Assembly (NCBI RefSeq): GCF_018991925.1
Contig: NW_024755055.1
Span: 811,496 to 875,495, forward strand
Length of the DNA stretch: 64,000 nt
Direction: 5' to 3'
Origin: Homarus americanus
Lineage: Eukaryota; Arthropoda; Malacostraca; Decapoda; Nephropidae
Below the pieces are notes generated by a model. That model was not told where the DNA came from and did not search any database. It saw only the letters and a list, made by a program, of their open reading frames with translations. The position numbers and the translations under genes were made by a program. Positions 23,534-38,300 of this stretch are shown piece by piece (position 1 is the stretch's first letter; every line of letters starts with the position of its first letter).

Positions 23534-26500
23534 CCCAATCTTGCTCAGCACTAGGAAATTAGGGTTGTTTTTAGGGGTTCGTTATAAATCACACATTCCC
23601 TGCATGCTGTATGACATAACTACACATACAGGATGGAACAATGTGAGAGTCCCTTTAACAAATACCCTAGAAATCCCCTTTTAGAATAAGCCTTGCTGAT
23701 CTACCAGTTCCTCAACAAGTGCCAACAATGAAAGCAAATGTGACATCAAACAATCACCGAAACTTGCACATCACAGGGTGCCACATCTCCGTTTCCGAGT
23801 CCATACCTTTATCTCGGGATGAAAACCATCTCACTCATACACATCTATTTCCCACTGTAATTGTACAATGAAGTCATTAAATGGTTCTATGATAGTCTAA
23901 TCTCAATTGCTTAACTACACATGTAGTGCAATTATTTTTGTATCAATAATTTACAGTACCAGGTAATTATTAATATGGTCTGCCTACTAACACATGGTGC
24001 AATAGAGTACCATAATGTATATAACTGTTGTTGTTGTTGTTGCAAAAAATAATAATAAATGTATTCCAAAGAGTCTGTAATCATATAAATACTACCCACA
24101 AGATATTTACAACAAGACTGCTCAATACACTCTGTGACATATCCACATAGGAAGGGACCTGTACTGTACTGTACTGTACTGTACTGTCCTATTGAGAAAA
24201 AAGCAGGCAACCCTTCCTGACAATGATTTCAACCACTGACATCACCTGATATTCTGGTTTAATGAAATAAGAGCTAATTATTGACTCTGAATGTCTTCTC
24301 TGGATATTCGTCCAGTAAGTCTGTATTACTTGGCAGCATGCTTACAGGTATTTGGAAAAAAAAATGGTATCTTCAATCCTTTCCTAACTCCATAAATTCA
24401 GGATTGCAGATCGATTGGGTCCCAGTCCTTATCCAACCTTTAGAATTGGATCCCATTTAAGACTGGAGCTCATTAGGACTGGGCCTCAACCATTATAGCT
24501 CAAGTTACATTAGGTTTAATTAATGCATGGTAAGATCCAATCCATGGGTGCAACTTTCTTTTACATGTACATTGCCTCTCTTACCATTATCTTCCTATAC
24601 ATTTACATCCTCTACCTCAGGTGTCTGTCAGTTTCATCAACAGTAATATTTCTAGTCACTTGCCTCTGTATCTGTTTACTCAGCAGTCAGTTCAGTTCTC
24701 ATGACTCCACAGCATCTTTCTATAGAGGAGATCAGTAAGAAATAGGAAAAATAATATTGGGGGGAAAAAAAAAAATGGAAATTATTAAAGTGTCAGAAAC
24801 TTTAAATACACTGCCCTTCATTCAACATTGATTTACCATACCAAAACATCTCGGCATTCATTACAATTGGTAAATACCTCAGTCACTGCCATACACAATT
24901 AACAATGAGTATTTGCAATTAGTGAAGAAGACAAAAAGATTTCCTCATCACTTATAATCTGCTAACCATTAAGAAATATATTGTAAAACTAAGTTACACT
25001 ATCACAGTGAATCTCTTAGCTATGTTAGGACCTGCCATGTTGAACAGTATCATTACCAGCACCGTACGTCCTCCCACAGGAAGGGGGTGTAGGACACAAC
25101 TGTAGTGGCTAAAGTTTTCCGAGATCAGGAAAAAGCCACATTAAATAGATAAAAATTATCACTGTACATATCAGTGATACACAAGCATAGTCAACATAAA
25201 TTTGTCAACACCTGTACAGCACTGTATCTTGAAAAATTTTGTAGATTGAAAATGAAAAAATTTTCTACATCAAATTCTGTTTAATTTCTTCCCTCAACAT
25301 GATCCAAGGAAATCTTGCATTCAATTATTGCACATGTTAAGTCTGTTCATTCACAAACTTTCATGATCTTTAATTTTTTTTTAAGTATCAAATTCTCTCA
25401 GAGCATTGTTGTTTTTGCCTTTAGATACTTCAGATGACAGGATTAATAAGCAGCGTTCACAAGGTCTTTGATTCAACAATGGGTACCGAAGAATAAATAT
25501 CGACCTAAAACACACACAAGTTAAATAAATATGTAAGACACTATGTACTATACCATGTAGCCTTCTTGCGAGGAACCGAGCTTCATCAAATTGCACAACA
25601 TGTTTAAATATCTGATTTTATATTTATTTACCATGTGCCTCTGCAAAAGGTTAAGCCTAATCAAAACTAATCGACAGTGCACAATTCCTATAGCTGGACA
25701 AAGATTATATTTCAACTGTAGCCAGTAAAATAAAATACAATTTTGTTTACATCTTATCTGTTGCACAAGTTGTATAGAAATTTGATCTATTTCTTGCTTT
25801 CATGAAGACTACAATTAAAAAAGGAACTTAAATCAGTGGACACTTGAATTTACTTATCAACATTACACTAAAATGAGATAATTGATATTTGGACACTTAA
25901 GCTCTACGAGTTATGCAGATCTGATCCATGCTTAGTGGTGGAGGTAGTTTAACACAGTGACACAGATGAAAATTAACCAAAATCAAAGCTAGCATCTAGT
26001 ATCAGAGGGAAAAAATAAATACTGTACTGTAAAAAAAAATAAAAAATAAAAAAAAACAGTAATATATATGCATATTGGACAGCCTGAATCACATTTGCTT
26101 TACTACTCAAAGTCTTGGAACTTCTAACTAATGCACGACTGTTGTATGTCCTGAAATTTTTATCAAAAGGCCTATAAAATTCATTACCTATACAGGTGTA
26201 CTGTATAGTACTGTACTATATATGTTTATCAGGACGAAGTTTCCGTGAAATGACTGAAGTTGAGTGCATGCTAATGGTACTTTCTCACTATAAGAGTCTG
26301 CCCGTTTCTTTTTCTAGGTTGTGAAAGGAAATGTTCTTGTGCATTCCAGATCATGTGCCATTTAACATTTTAGTTATCAATACATGTAATTAAATTTTCA
26401 TTTACATCTGAAACAAAAGGAAGGCATATACAAAATTCTTTGCAGCAAACTGTACATATTATGTTGTGAAGCTATGAATTAAAATACAGTAGTACTTTGC

Positions 26501-27461
26501 AGCATAAATAATATTCTATTTGAAACTTAAATTAAGTATGTGCTGTACATTGCAGCAAAGTAACTTCACCTGACATGTTTATCTATACAAAAGTTATACA
26601 TATATGCCTACTGGTAATATCTCATTCATCAGTTATCAAAAGCCTTGCCATTCTCTGATGTACTCCAATACATACAAGGAAGCACTAACTTGTCTGGTTG
26701 AGCCTCCATCTTTCAATATCAAGTGATACAAGCTATTAGAACAGCAGAGCTCACCAGACACAGTTCACTTTGTAAATAACCAATTTAATTATACACCTCT
26801 AAGCATTATTCCTAAGTCTCATTATAACTTAATTTAAAACTTTGCCCAAGTAGGAGGACAACACTGAAGTGATTATATAAACACCCTTTTCCTCTGAATG
26901 CCAACAATGTATGACAAAACAAGACAGAGGCGACCTTTATTCAACAAGCATCATCAGGCAATATCATTAAGCTCTCCATTCTGCCATTACTTCATATTTA
27001 AGAAGTATTAGTGCAGATGGACTCTAACATTAAGTAAGGTTAGGGCCCAGTTGACCAATCATCACAAATATATAGTACCAGTAATAGCAAAAAATGAGAG
27101 ATGATAATCTATTAGGTGGTCTACTTAATACTGTTACTTTGACAGAGCAAAGGATCAAATATTGACTCTACCAATACTAAATAAATATTTAAATGTTTAT
27201 TATAATTTGTGGACAATAAAAGAAAAAAATTATAAGCAATATATCAAACAAATATCTTTGGGAGTGTTACGGATTCTTGTTTTAATATAATCATTATTCT
27301 TAAGCTGTACTTTGGGTCTACCTGTAATATATAAAACTTTACACCAAACAGTATGGCCTATCTAGACCAACATCTTAACAAAATTACAATTTCGGATTTT
27401 AAATTAAATTAATATTCTTTGTACTGTATTTCATCAAGATGAGTTCTAGTTACAAGATTAA
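23534..27461. other. no gene seen
   Basis: AT-rich intergenic sequence with small frames only, (TTG)n near 24026-24041, and several GTACTGTACTG runs. No exon with matching splice sites was found on either strand. Confidence 0.5.
24161..24187. repeat. (GTACT)n pentamer microsatellite
   Basis: Five tandem GTACT units, the longest of many such runs in the window. Confidence 0.9.
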
Positions 27462-28002
27462 CAGTGATATCTCCGGGTAACGAGACGATTCTCTCAAAGC
27501 CAGAAAAAATCCCCCATTCCCGGAATTTTCTGGGTAATGGAAAAATGTTCTCAGAAGTTCCAGAATGATACATTATTTCATCTCCCAAAGCCTGAAAAAA
27601 ATCCCTCATCCCTGGATTTGTTCAAAATTTTCCATGTAACAGAAAAATATTCTCACAAGTTCCAGAAATTATGCATTACATCATCTTTCAAACCTGAAAA
27701 AATATTCCCCATCCCCAGAATTTTCCAGTTACACACCAGAAAAATTTTCTCGGAATTTCCGGAAAATGCGCGTGATTTTCATCTCGACCCAGGAAAAAAC
27801 TCTCCCTTCCCCGGAAGTTTCCAAGTACTACTAGAAAAATTTTCCCGGAATTTTTCAGAAAATGTGCCCCTTGGAACATCGTTCCCAAAGCCGTAATTTA
27901 CCGGAAAATCCCAGCTTTGGGAACGATTTCCCAAGAAAATTTAAATTCCAGCTATCGGAGAGTTCCAGGTTTGAGGGATTCCGGCTAACGGAGATATTAC
28001 TG
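27462..28002. mobile_element. non-autonomous element with internal ~95-bp repeats
   Basis: The ends are inverted repeats: CAGTGATATCTCCGGGTAAC on the left, CAGTAATATCTCCGTTAGCC as the inverse of the right, with CTCAAA further in on both arms. Inside, four to five diverged direct repeats of about 91-102 bases begin near 27501, 27592, 27694 and 27789 (CTGAAAAAAATCCC.CATCC.. and CAGAAAAATTTTC.. phrases). No coding frame, and no clear target duplication. Confidence 0.6.
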
Positions 28003-29994
28003 CAGTGTGAATTTTGCTAAATATATCCTGCAGGCAGTATACCCAAAGAGGCTGTGAAAAATGAGGGCCAAGGAGGTTGTGTAGAGTAATTATTTAACAC
28101 CACGAGATATTACGGCGACTTTTATCAAACCTATACCCAGTACATTTAGCTCCAACTTTTCTATTACCAGATGAATGAGGGTTTGTTCTGAACCAGCCCA
28201 GGCATCAGTCATATTGACCAGCACCCAGTTCAAGATGAAATTCAGTGATATTTAAGTCAAATGCAATATAGTTCACTGATGCTTACTCCCTATATTATAT
28301 AAACTGCCTTCACTTTAACATTACAAAACATATCCTAAAATTCTTCCTTCACTTCAAAGATCTACCAAATAATAAAACCAATAAAAAAGTGATATTAATT
28401 TATAGGACTTCAGTAAACTCTAACCCCTACACTACGGGGACACCACTTATTTTATTTGTCTCATGTCGGACAATCTTATTTAGCACATAGGCCCACCCCC
28501 TTACACAAAGGGTTAACATACAGAATCTAAGAGAGCAAGGTCAAGCCAGATTCTTAAAATGTTTCGAGTAGTTAAGAGCATTATTTAATTGACCAATTTT
28601 GACATCCTGTTCACGGGATTGGTGTAAACTTTATCTAACGCTAACACTGACATAGGTTTTAATACCGGTCCATCTTAATGTAGATTATTTACCGTCTAAT
28701 ACACAAACAAGTAAAAGTAATAAGATTAAGTCACTGATAATAAAATACCGGTGATACAATACCAATGTTGGTGTTTATGTTGGAATAGGTTGTATTTTGG
28801 GGGCAAAAATTCTTGAAATTGAAACATTCGAAATACAATACAGCTGACTGACTATAAAAATTCAAATATTCTTAAAACACAAAAAGGTCTGTGGAATTTA
28901 TAAAACATACTTTGAAGTATTAGCTAAGCAAATAAAAAAAAAGGGGGAGAGCACTTACCCTGACCACGTCTACAAGGCAATAATGTATTGTGCTCTATAT
29001 TGCGCTTACATGCTAATGTTTACATGTAACTTATATCATCATGTACTGTACTGTACTCCCATTCTATATCACAGCTGAAATGTACATAAAGAGTAGGCAG
29101 GGTGCAGTGACCACTTGTGATGAAGATGGAAGGCTCACAAACTTATGTTACTGGTTCACACAGGACTGGATAATTCAAATTGCGGCTTGAAAATTAGTAT
29201 CATCCTAGGGTTACGAGCTCGATATTAAAGAATTTACTGTGATAATTATGATTTTAGAAATATCAGTACAGTAAGGTGATCTCTTTGGTTGCACTGTACT
29301 ACCAAGCTCTGTGCTGGAATTATCCCAACAAAAACATCATACAGCCTATGTAATAATATCTTAATTTACTAGGTACACACAGCAAAAAATTATCTTAACA
29401 GTTGGGTACGATGGATTCCAAAATGAACACTACGGCTCCTGTTGCATTGGAAGAGCTGGTATGTCTCATTGTGAAGTGCATTTCTTAATAATGTTGTAAG
29501 AGTATTTGTAGCTCCTCTTTATATTACAATACAACCTCTTAAAATAAGGACACCTCATTTTGCTTTGTTTTACACATTTAGAAAAATCCAACTCCTGAGA
29601 TACATTACCATCTAGGATTATAGCATATGAAATGATGTGTAGCTACAACGAATTATTTGGCATTACCTTTGTTACCAATAGTATTTGTTTAACTGTTATG
29701 CACTATAAAAAATATATGGATTTAATGTTTAACTTGGCAACCAACAATGTTTACAATAAAGCACTCATCCGCACACTGCAAAAGGTGCCAACTCCACTTT
29801 TAAGAATCAGTATACCTCTGTTGTGTTCATCACTTCGAGAGGTTTACCTTTGCTGATTACAATGAGTGAGGTTAGATTTTGTTTCAAAATTATTTCCAAA
29901 TACGGAACACCACCCGAGTCAACGTGTAAATTTGTCATGATCTTGGTATTCACCATGGAGAATTCAGCAGCATTGCTTGCAACCATTACCATAT
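28003..29994. other. no gene seen
   Basis: AT-rich with small frames; a GTACTGTACTGTACT run at 29043-29057. The segment from about 29400 to 29994 may belong to the Tc1-type element whose transposase fragment starts at 30002, but no inverted end was identified. Confidence 0.4.
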
Positions 29995-30001
29995 TAATCT
30001 T

Positions 30002-30308
30002 CACGGTGAGGGCCTAAACGTTCAGGAAATTGCATGGAGGAATGGTGTCTCAATGCTAACTGTATCACTATGGGTAAGGCGTTATCAAAATCCTTGCTGT
30101 ACACCTCCAAGTCAAGAACAATAAATAATCTACAAAAATACCTCCTGAATCAGGCTGTAGCAGCTACCGGTGAAGCTGTTTCATTCATCACCCTTGCCTG
30201 CATTCATGAAAAGCAAGGGGTAAGGTACTCACCACAAAATATTAGAAACAGGTTACACTCCACTGGGCTGCATAGCCACACTTTTGCCTATACAAAAAAT
30301 TTCTACTG
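30002..30308 (+). pseudogene. Tc1-type transposase fragment, N-terminal HTH part
   Basis: From 30002 one frame reads LNVQEIAWRNGVSMLTVS followed by a W-V-x-R-Y-Q segment, the first helix-turn-helix of Tc1-like transposases. Another frame continues with YSPQNIRNRLHSTGLHSHT, the later conserved NIRNRLHEAGLHxR segment. The two parts are in different frames with stops between them, and the DDE catalytic region does not follow. It is an inactive remnant. Confidence 0.75.
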
Positions 30309-30843
30309 AACAGAGCATCTGCTGTCATTTGTTACTACATGTATATAAATAAAATACTCCATTAAAAAAATTATGCCCCACAATACAAAGTTAACCATGT
30401 AGAGTAAATTATATTACGGAACATCATGAACAGCAAATAAAACACACACCACAGTACAGATAATCCACTCAATACATAATATATATATTCATAACTTCCC
30501 CAGCCATCTCAAGCTAATATACAACCAAAAAGATTACTAACTACACAGAAAAATAGCTTTGCCCTTTGCAACATGCTACAGAAACTGGCAATTTAAAAAT
30601 TTTAATCCAAAAATCTATAGAAAAGTATAAAAAAAAAATCTATTAAAAAAATCCACATATAAGTGCTTAGCAAACTCACCTTTTATGTATTATAGTTCAG
30701 CAGGAATTAGACAAAATACACTTAAATCAAAAGCTTTACTGCAGTGGACACCAAACACGACAAAAATCACAGATAACAACATAAGCCTTCAAATCTTTCA
30801 ACGGGCAAAGTAAAGCTCCCCCAGTTTCTGCCACCATAGAATA
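30309..30843. other. no gene seen
   Basis: AT-rich with A-tracts; ends at the left end of the next transposon. Confidence 0.45.
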
Positions 30844-31164
30844 CAGCTACTCCTCGACTTACGGCCAACTTGACTTACGACCACCCGGACATACAACCGC
30901 CCCAGTCGTACCAAAATTTTTTCAAATTACATATTTTCGAGTCCCGGTGTTAGTGATTGCGCTGTGTACTGACAAAATTTTCGTTTGTATTTCCCTTTAA
31001 AGTGGCTGGCAAGCTTAAAAGTGAGAGTTTTGTGGTGCTGAGAAGAAAAAGAGACACCCATTTTAGATTTTGTATGTATTATCTTCACATTTTCGACTTC
31101 CGACCAATTCGACATAGGACCTGGATTTGGGTCCCTAACCCCGTCGTAAGTCGAGGAGTGGCTG
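30844..31164. mobile_element. 321-bp MITE, Tigger-like ends, TA target site
   Basis: The left end CAGCTACTCCTCGACTTACG and the inverse of the right end CAGCCACTCCTCGACTTACG differ at one base in 20. TA flanks both ends (30842-30843, 31165-31166). ACTTACGACC phrases recur further in. The right end runs into GTACTGTACTGTACTG. No transposase; ends are Tigger/pogo-like by style. Confidence 0.85.
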
Positions 31165-32003
31165 TACTGTACTGTACTGGTAGGCTAGCTGGAAATTTTT
31201 GCCACAAATTTTTATGGACACCCAAATTTACTAAGCAAATACAACAAAAACTCAACAGAAAAGTAAATTATGTCTTAGACAAAAGCAATATGGAAAACTT
31301 CATGTTGTCCAAAATATAAACTGCACCCCAGGACCTAACACAGTTCGTTATTTCGACAATAAGTTATAAAAATGGCAGCACACTTAAAAAGAGTTATGTA
31401 CAAAACCCAAAGAAAGCCTGGGAATCAAAGGGTTTGTGGCTTATAGACTGAAAAAATCAAACACTTGGAACTAGTGACCTAAGTGATCAAGTGGATATCT
31501 ACATGTTTATGCGTTAATTAATTATTAGTCAAACTGTTAAATTATATACGAGTATGTCACATAAGTCAACGTAAGCCAATCATTTCAGATTATGGGCTGC
31601 AAGATTATTCTTAATACAGTCCACATTCAAAGTGAACATCAGCTTTGTTTAAGCCTCCTGGCACCAAGTTAAATATGTCAACTTTAAATATAGTTACTCT
31701 TGGTGCCTGAAGATACCGTGGCAACCTGTCAGATGGCAGTGATTATGATGCAGTCTCTTGCAAATTCATAACTTTTGATGTTATTCTTTAAGTGACATGA
31801 CTTTAAAAAGAATCTTCTGAACTGACCCAAATACCAGTTGAAATGGGGAATTTAGGTGATGGTTAGTTGAACATGAAAGCCAAGCTTAAAAATTGGTATA
31901 TATTTGATCCCCTTCTCCCAAAAGTACTTTATATGGATGCTCATCTAATATCAATATGCAATACAGTATATCATTATCAAAACTGGTTGTAGTACTGTGT
32001 AAT
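31165..32003. other. downstream flank of the desaturase gene
   Basis: No gene recognised. It may hold the transcript end of the minus-strand desaturase gene if a later polyadenylation site is used. Confidence 0.4.
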
Positions 32004-32009
32004 TTTATT
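32004..32009 (-). terminator. candidate polyadenylation signal AATAAA
   Basis: The minus strand reads AATAAA here, about 160 bases after the TGA of the desaturase gene (32168-32166). Distance and sequence are typical. Confidence 0.55.
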
Positions 32010-32165
32010 CATAACATTCATGCATATATTATTGTGCAATATTTTTACAAACTTACAAGAGAATATCGACTATAAAATCTATCACCACACCCATAAAAGG
32101 TTACACATAGTAATTCAAATTATTAAACCACTGTTATTTCCTAATAGTTTCTTCTTTCTTCTTAC

Positions 32166-32312
32166 TCATTCTACTTTACTGTAGCCAGCATGTTTCCTCT
32201 TAATGCGGGCATATGGACCAATGCTGGGATCAGTTATGAAGTCATAAATTACTTTTACCCACGAATTATGTTGTGGCAACTCATCATAAAACTCTGGAGC
32301 CAGTTCTTTAAC
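32166..32312 (-). CDS. DEGS1: DEGS1 exon 6 (stop codon)
   Basis: The acceptor is CTTGTTAG|GTT. It encodes [20 protein letters not shown] through [13 protein letters not shown] and TGA, matching the family's C-terminus apart from the last residues. Confidence 0.96.
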   Translation of the reverse strand, partial: VKELAPEFYDELPQHNSWVKVIYDFITDPSIGPYARIKRKHAGYSKVE

Positions 32313-35300
32313 CTAACAAGAGAGAGGGAAAGTTTTACATTAGTTTACAGCACTATAGCAGCTAATAGCATATATAAACATTGTTAAAGCTAATATCACA
32401 ATACAGTAATTACATCTAAAACTTTAGAAAAACCAGAACCATATCTCAAATTAAGAGGTGTCAAAGATAAGTCTTGCCCTGATCCACCAGCACCTACCAA
32501 CTACATGAATTTGACATTCTTGTCCTATACAAATGACTGGAAGCTAACATCTATGCAAACATTTAAGTAAACTATTATTATATGCTTATCAAAATAACCA
32601 AATTAGGCCTTCTAAAATATAATTTTAGTTATCCAAACTCCTTAAAACATACCTTAGGAAGTCGACATCCTGGGACATAAGGAAAGTCATGATGTTCATT
32701 ATGGTAACCAACATTAAAGGTAAGGTAGTTGAGTGGCCCATAATAACTGTATGTCTCAAAGCCACGTTTAAACATGTAATGCTCCGAGATAAAATGGCCA
32801 GCAACTGGATGAAGACCCATAGCTAGAAGAGATCCTGCTGCCAAGTATGTAAAAGCTTTACCTATTGGGAGAGAAAAATAAATAAATTAGTGATACAGAG
32901 ACAATCTTTGTCATAGCTATACTGTACTGTACATTAGTTACTGATTTTACATCTGAGTACATACTATACAGTAATTAAATACCTTGAACTGCAAAAAAAA
33001 TATATAACGTATTGTCTTTAAGCAAAGTTGTATTAAAAAACTCATTATAAAAGTTATCTATTTCTGTTTTCTACAATAAAATAAAGTAAGGAGCCTTAAA
33101 ATGATTAATTCCCCCCCCCCCTTTTTTTTTATATCTGAAAAAAAAAATCCTGTAAGAGATAAGCATCATACATAACTGCAATTAAACTTGCACGTGCCAG
33201 CTTGGCCAAGTAACGGCACAGATGCTAAACTTACCACCCAAATAGTAGAAAACTAAGAAATTGAAGCCGAGTTGCAAAGTTGTGTTGATGACCTCAAGCA
33301 TGGTGGGCGTCTTTGGGTATGTAATAAGTGGACGCAGAGCATAGAACAATGGCTGGAAGAACATCCACACCATCTTCCCAAGAGTTGTACAAAACAGTTT
33401 GGCTTCTAAGTCTGTTGGAATGTCAGTGTCCAGTTTCTCATCCCCTTGGAACTGTAAGAGTATTTGAAATTAGTAAGAATTACAAATAATGTAATTCCTA
33501 GATTTACCTGTACAAAAATTCCAAAGATGATGCTGAATACAGAACTTTATAAAAAAAAATATTGAAAAGAATATATCTGAAGGGACAAAGACCAATCCCT
33601 TTACCAGTGATTAAGATGCTGATCCATTTTACCTTCACACAATAAACTATGGCATTTATGTATCATTTCATTAAAAATAATAATGGTTGCCCCTCTTGTA
33701 ACGAGGATGGCCGGCCCTAGGGCCACCTAGGCGTGAATTTGTTTAAGGTGCAGAAGCTGTCACCAACACAACAATCACACCCTAAGTTAATGAGTTGCAT
33801 GACCCAGTGTCAAGGAATAGTCCGAGAAGACCGGACAAGTCGCCAACTGCACTGGCTAACTACCCAGGTTTGCAATTACTGCTGGGTAGACAGAGGCAAA
33901 TGGCGTAAAGAAACTTGCCCATAGTTTCACCCTGCCCGAGGATTGAACTCAGGTCCACTCGCTTGCGAGGCGAGGATGCTGACCATTACACCACAGGTCG
34001 CCTAATCATTTCATTATACAGTAATACACACACACACACTTTATATACAGATCATGTCTCACTAGTTTGGATCTAATACTGATGTAGGTAACTTTTTTCT
34101 TTAGAGTCATTTCCCAAATCAACAGAGAGTTCTTGTTACTCATTCATTCTAGCTGCTGATTATAAAATGATGCCATAAACAATCCCCCATTTCTAATACA
34201 AATGTCTAAGGTTCACAGGAGATAAATATTGATACCTGTAATACTAACATTAGTCCAGTGTAGTAAAATCAAAATCACATAGAGTACTGCACTTACTTTA
34301 TGGTGTTCTAGATGGTAGCCCTTAAAGGATACTGAAAATGGTAGAACGATGGGAAAATTGGCAAATATCCCAAGAATGCGATTGGATAATGGTCTTGAGT
34401 GTCCGAAGGCGAGGTTGTGAGAAATTTCATGAATAGCTGAAAGTTATGGAAACATCAGTTAACCTTTGCATATCCTCTAAACCAAATGAATAGTTAACAT
34501 AGAAAATCTCCTACTTTAGCTGGGAATTCACAATATTTAGGTGCAGTACAAGGGTCAGAGGCAATATGAAGAGATTTGAATGAAATTAATATATATAAAT
34601 TTTAGACATACTGGATAACTGCAGTAAGGCATGGAATGTTTTTTGACTACGTATATAATGATAACAAAGGAATGATTAAGACTTTTTACTTTAGTATATA
34701 CCTACAGTTAAACTCAAGATGTTTTGACCATCAAATACAAGTAATAATGGGATATTATACACATAGCCGTGAACAGTTGAAACCAGCCCGAGTGTAAAGT
34801 GAATTGGATAATAGGTTAGCCACAGGTCAAAATGAAATCCTTGTCTTAGTGTTTTCTAGTTAAATATTTATCCAATTATCATAAGAACACATTTCACAAC
34901 ACTGACAAATAAATTTATATAGAAGGTCATACTACACTAACAACAAATAATAATGAAAGAAGTACTGTAGTGTGGGAAGACTAAGCTCCTCAACATGGAG
35001 ATTAAATCCTGAAATTCCAAAGCGAAGTCAAGATCCAGGAGAGCCTTGATTTTGTGGCCGGTGCAGATTCATGAACCAGTTACACCTTACCATCACAGCT
35101 ATACCCATAAAAGGGATACATTAAAGCAACAGCCACTATTTACAGTAGAAATAAACAGATAATGATGTCATAGTAAAATGTGTGCAACCTTATTTCCCAT
35201 CCAAGTAGGCCATCTTGAAGTAAAGGTATCAGCTCTCACTTTCAGCCAAGTTGCATACTACTTTTAAGAAGGATGGAGAGTTGCCAAGTTGCGAAGATTA

Positions 35301-38300
35301 TTTCCAGGGTTCGCAATAAATAAATAAATAATAATAATAATCCATTTATGGCCTGAAACCCACAGCCAAGAGTCCCAGGTAGCTACTGAAGCTAAAACTG
35401 GTACTGTACTGACATGTCTTCAAAATGGAAACACTTCTCAGGAGGTAGTTTCTATTTGTATAAAATAAGACGGAGAACAAGTCAATCAACAAGACTTCAT
35501 CTTGCCAAATACTACTGAGGTGACATATGGTAATGTAAACTATTATGGTCCATTTTCTAACCCCCAAGCTCGTGTTATCTCGTATCAGACACATGATAGT
35601 ATGTGTAGGAGCATCACCCGATAGCTAAATCCGTAAACAAGTCTTCCACATGCTTCAGATAGTGAACTAGATATGCCTCCACTCAAGCAGTCCTCATTTT
35701 CTAAAGTAAAAATGGTTTCTGACTAAATCAATCAGATTAAAGAATTGTTTATGCTGTATGGTCTAATGTATTCCAAGAGCCATGGACAAGGGAATACAGT
35801 ACAGTGTTGTATACAGTATCTGATTGACTACACAGAACCCAGAAATTTCCCATTAGGAAGGTCATCAAAACAAACCAAAATTTTGTAACACTATCAACCC
35901 AAAAATTGCCTTAATGCAATAAAATACATTGGGAAATACTGTATGTGGAATAATTTATATTTTTACAAAGTACAGTATTATAAATCAAGATCCAAATACT
36001 GCACTGAGCTGTATCTCAGCTATGGTTGGAGGAGGCAGAGCTGACAGGCAGATCATCTGAACATTGTCAAGGTACAGCTGAGACTGGGGGTTGATGCCTG
36101 GAATCCAAGATGGCCAACAGGCATGAAGTGAGGTTTGTGTATATCCTAATACAATACTGTATAATGTCACACCCCCATTACCTTCTATTTTAAATGGTGG
36201 GTGTTGCCTCTAAAGAATGTTTTTAGGGACTGTTGAGACTGGGAAGCATACAGTATATAATTAGAGTAATTCATGATTTAGTCTCAGCCATTAATGTTGA
36301 AGGTCTCCAAAGTATAGGAGCCCAAGTACACTATAGGCAAGTGGCCACAAGACATAATTGTAATTTAAGAAAAAAAATTGCTAGCTAACAAAATGTGTTT
36401 AATGTAACAATCTGGGTTGGTATGATTTAAATCAGCAATTTTTGACACAATAAAGCATAATAAATGAATATTTTCATATTAATGTACCGTACATACAATT
36501 TAAACTCCTCTTCAATCTTCATAGCAAATCAATGACTAAAAATAGCACCCATGACTCAAAAATTAATAAGAATAGTTCTTAATTAATATAAATTTGCCAG
36601 TGAATTGATTTGATTTGTTTCCTGTTGTATCAAATTACTGTATACTGTATGAAGCATAGCTGTACTGGCTATCAATTCCATTTACCTCTGTAAGAACATG
36701 CTTCAAAATACCTGTACATGAACAGAGGAATTCCTGCCAAGAGGTAAATTTTGGTCTTACTAAAGTAAATTCGAAAGCAGTAGCTTTATTTTAGTTTTAC
36801 TTCTCCTTATCTGACCTAAATACAATGCAGCATAAGAATTAAACTTGAAATAGCAAGGCTTTATTCATTGGTAATTTTCATGTTTTTTCACATTAATACA
36901 GCAGCACAAATATTTGATTTCTGTGCACAACAGTCGTAATTTCATTATGACATGATTTAAAACATTGTCTTGTCATAAATTCCTTATGATAGTTTTTTCC
37001 AACCCTAGACTGACAGTTTTTTTTACAAGTTACAGTACAGTGACCCCTCCGTTAATGAACTCAATCCGTTCCAGAAGGTCGTTCGTTAACCGAAAAGTTC
37101 GTTAACCGAAACCATTGTTTCAATGGGTTTTTGGGTAATTGGTTCCAGCTCACCGAAAATTTCCTAAATTCAACAAAAATGGTAGAAAAGTTCACTTACT
37201 TTGAGGTGTGTATGTAGAAGGCTCCTGGATGATGATGATGATGGGATTTAGAATGGGGGTGGAGGAGAAGGAAGAAGAGAAGGCAATGGGGTGGAAGAGA
37301 AGTCACCCCATGGCACCATTTCACCCATAAAATTTTCGCTTTCTTGGTGTAATTCAAGATTATTTTCTTGAAATCAACACTGCACTGCATTATATATTGT
37401 CAATATGTAAAATATATTTCAAAATGACCAATAATTTGCTTGGAAACACAGAAAATATGCGTTTAGTTGAAGAGAGTCTCAAGCAAGATGTTACCTCCAG
37501 TGAAAACAGAGAGAGACTAACTCCTGTTTGCTGTGTTAAGAGGCTGGATGCCGCGCATTAAACTAGTCACTTTACCTTCAATTATGTTCAATAATTGTTA
37601 AAATGACTAAAAAATTTGAATATTAAACTTTTAAAATTATTGAATAGTATAAACTTCTTGATATTTACTAAAATAGTAAGGAATTTAAGCCCTAGAACCG
37701 ATTAATGTATTGGCGGACTGATACTAAAGCTGGTTGCCCGGTCAGTGCAAGCGAAAACATGTTGAGGTCGGTTCGTAAGAACTTCGTTAACCGAATTTTT
37801 TTTCGTTAACCGAATTGAAGATCCTTATGGAAGGCAGTTCGTTAATCGAAATTACGTTAACCGAGGTGTTCGTTAAACGAGGGGTCACTGTACTGTACAA
37901 GTTGTCTTTGTTGAAACCAGTTTCACAAGAACTGGATTTGCAGTTCCATAGATTACCTCTGGCCACCCCTAATTTATTTATGCCTGGTCTAAGTTGGCAC
38001 ATACACAGGTCAACATTCCACTTATAAACTCTTATGATGTATGAAATACATCCTGGGAAAACACGTTGGGTGAGAATGCACTCAATGTTTGTTGTGTGAA
38101 AACATTCGTTCTACACACTGACTTGATTTCAACTTTTGCCACTGAACAAGGCTCTTCCACAACACCAATCAATTTCAACAACAAGTAAAGAACCATTTTG
38201 AAGCCTAAGATGTTAACACAAGAAACTATGTATGAAACATTGACAATAATGAGGTTACCATAAAAGAGAACCTGTTGACAATGAAGAGGTTGACTCATTA

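Noticed and set aside
33929..34002. Functional tRNA gene on the minus strand
   Set aside because: The head continues into a non-tRNA body and lies in an intron; acceptor pairing is poor, so it is a SINE head.
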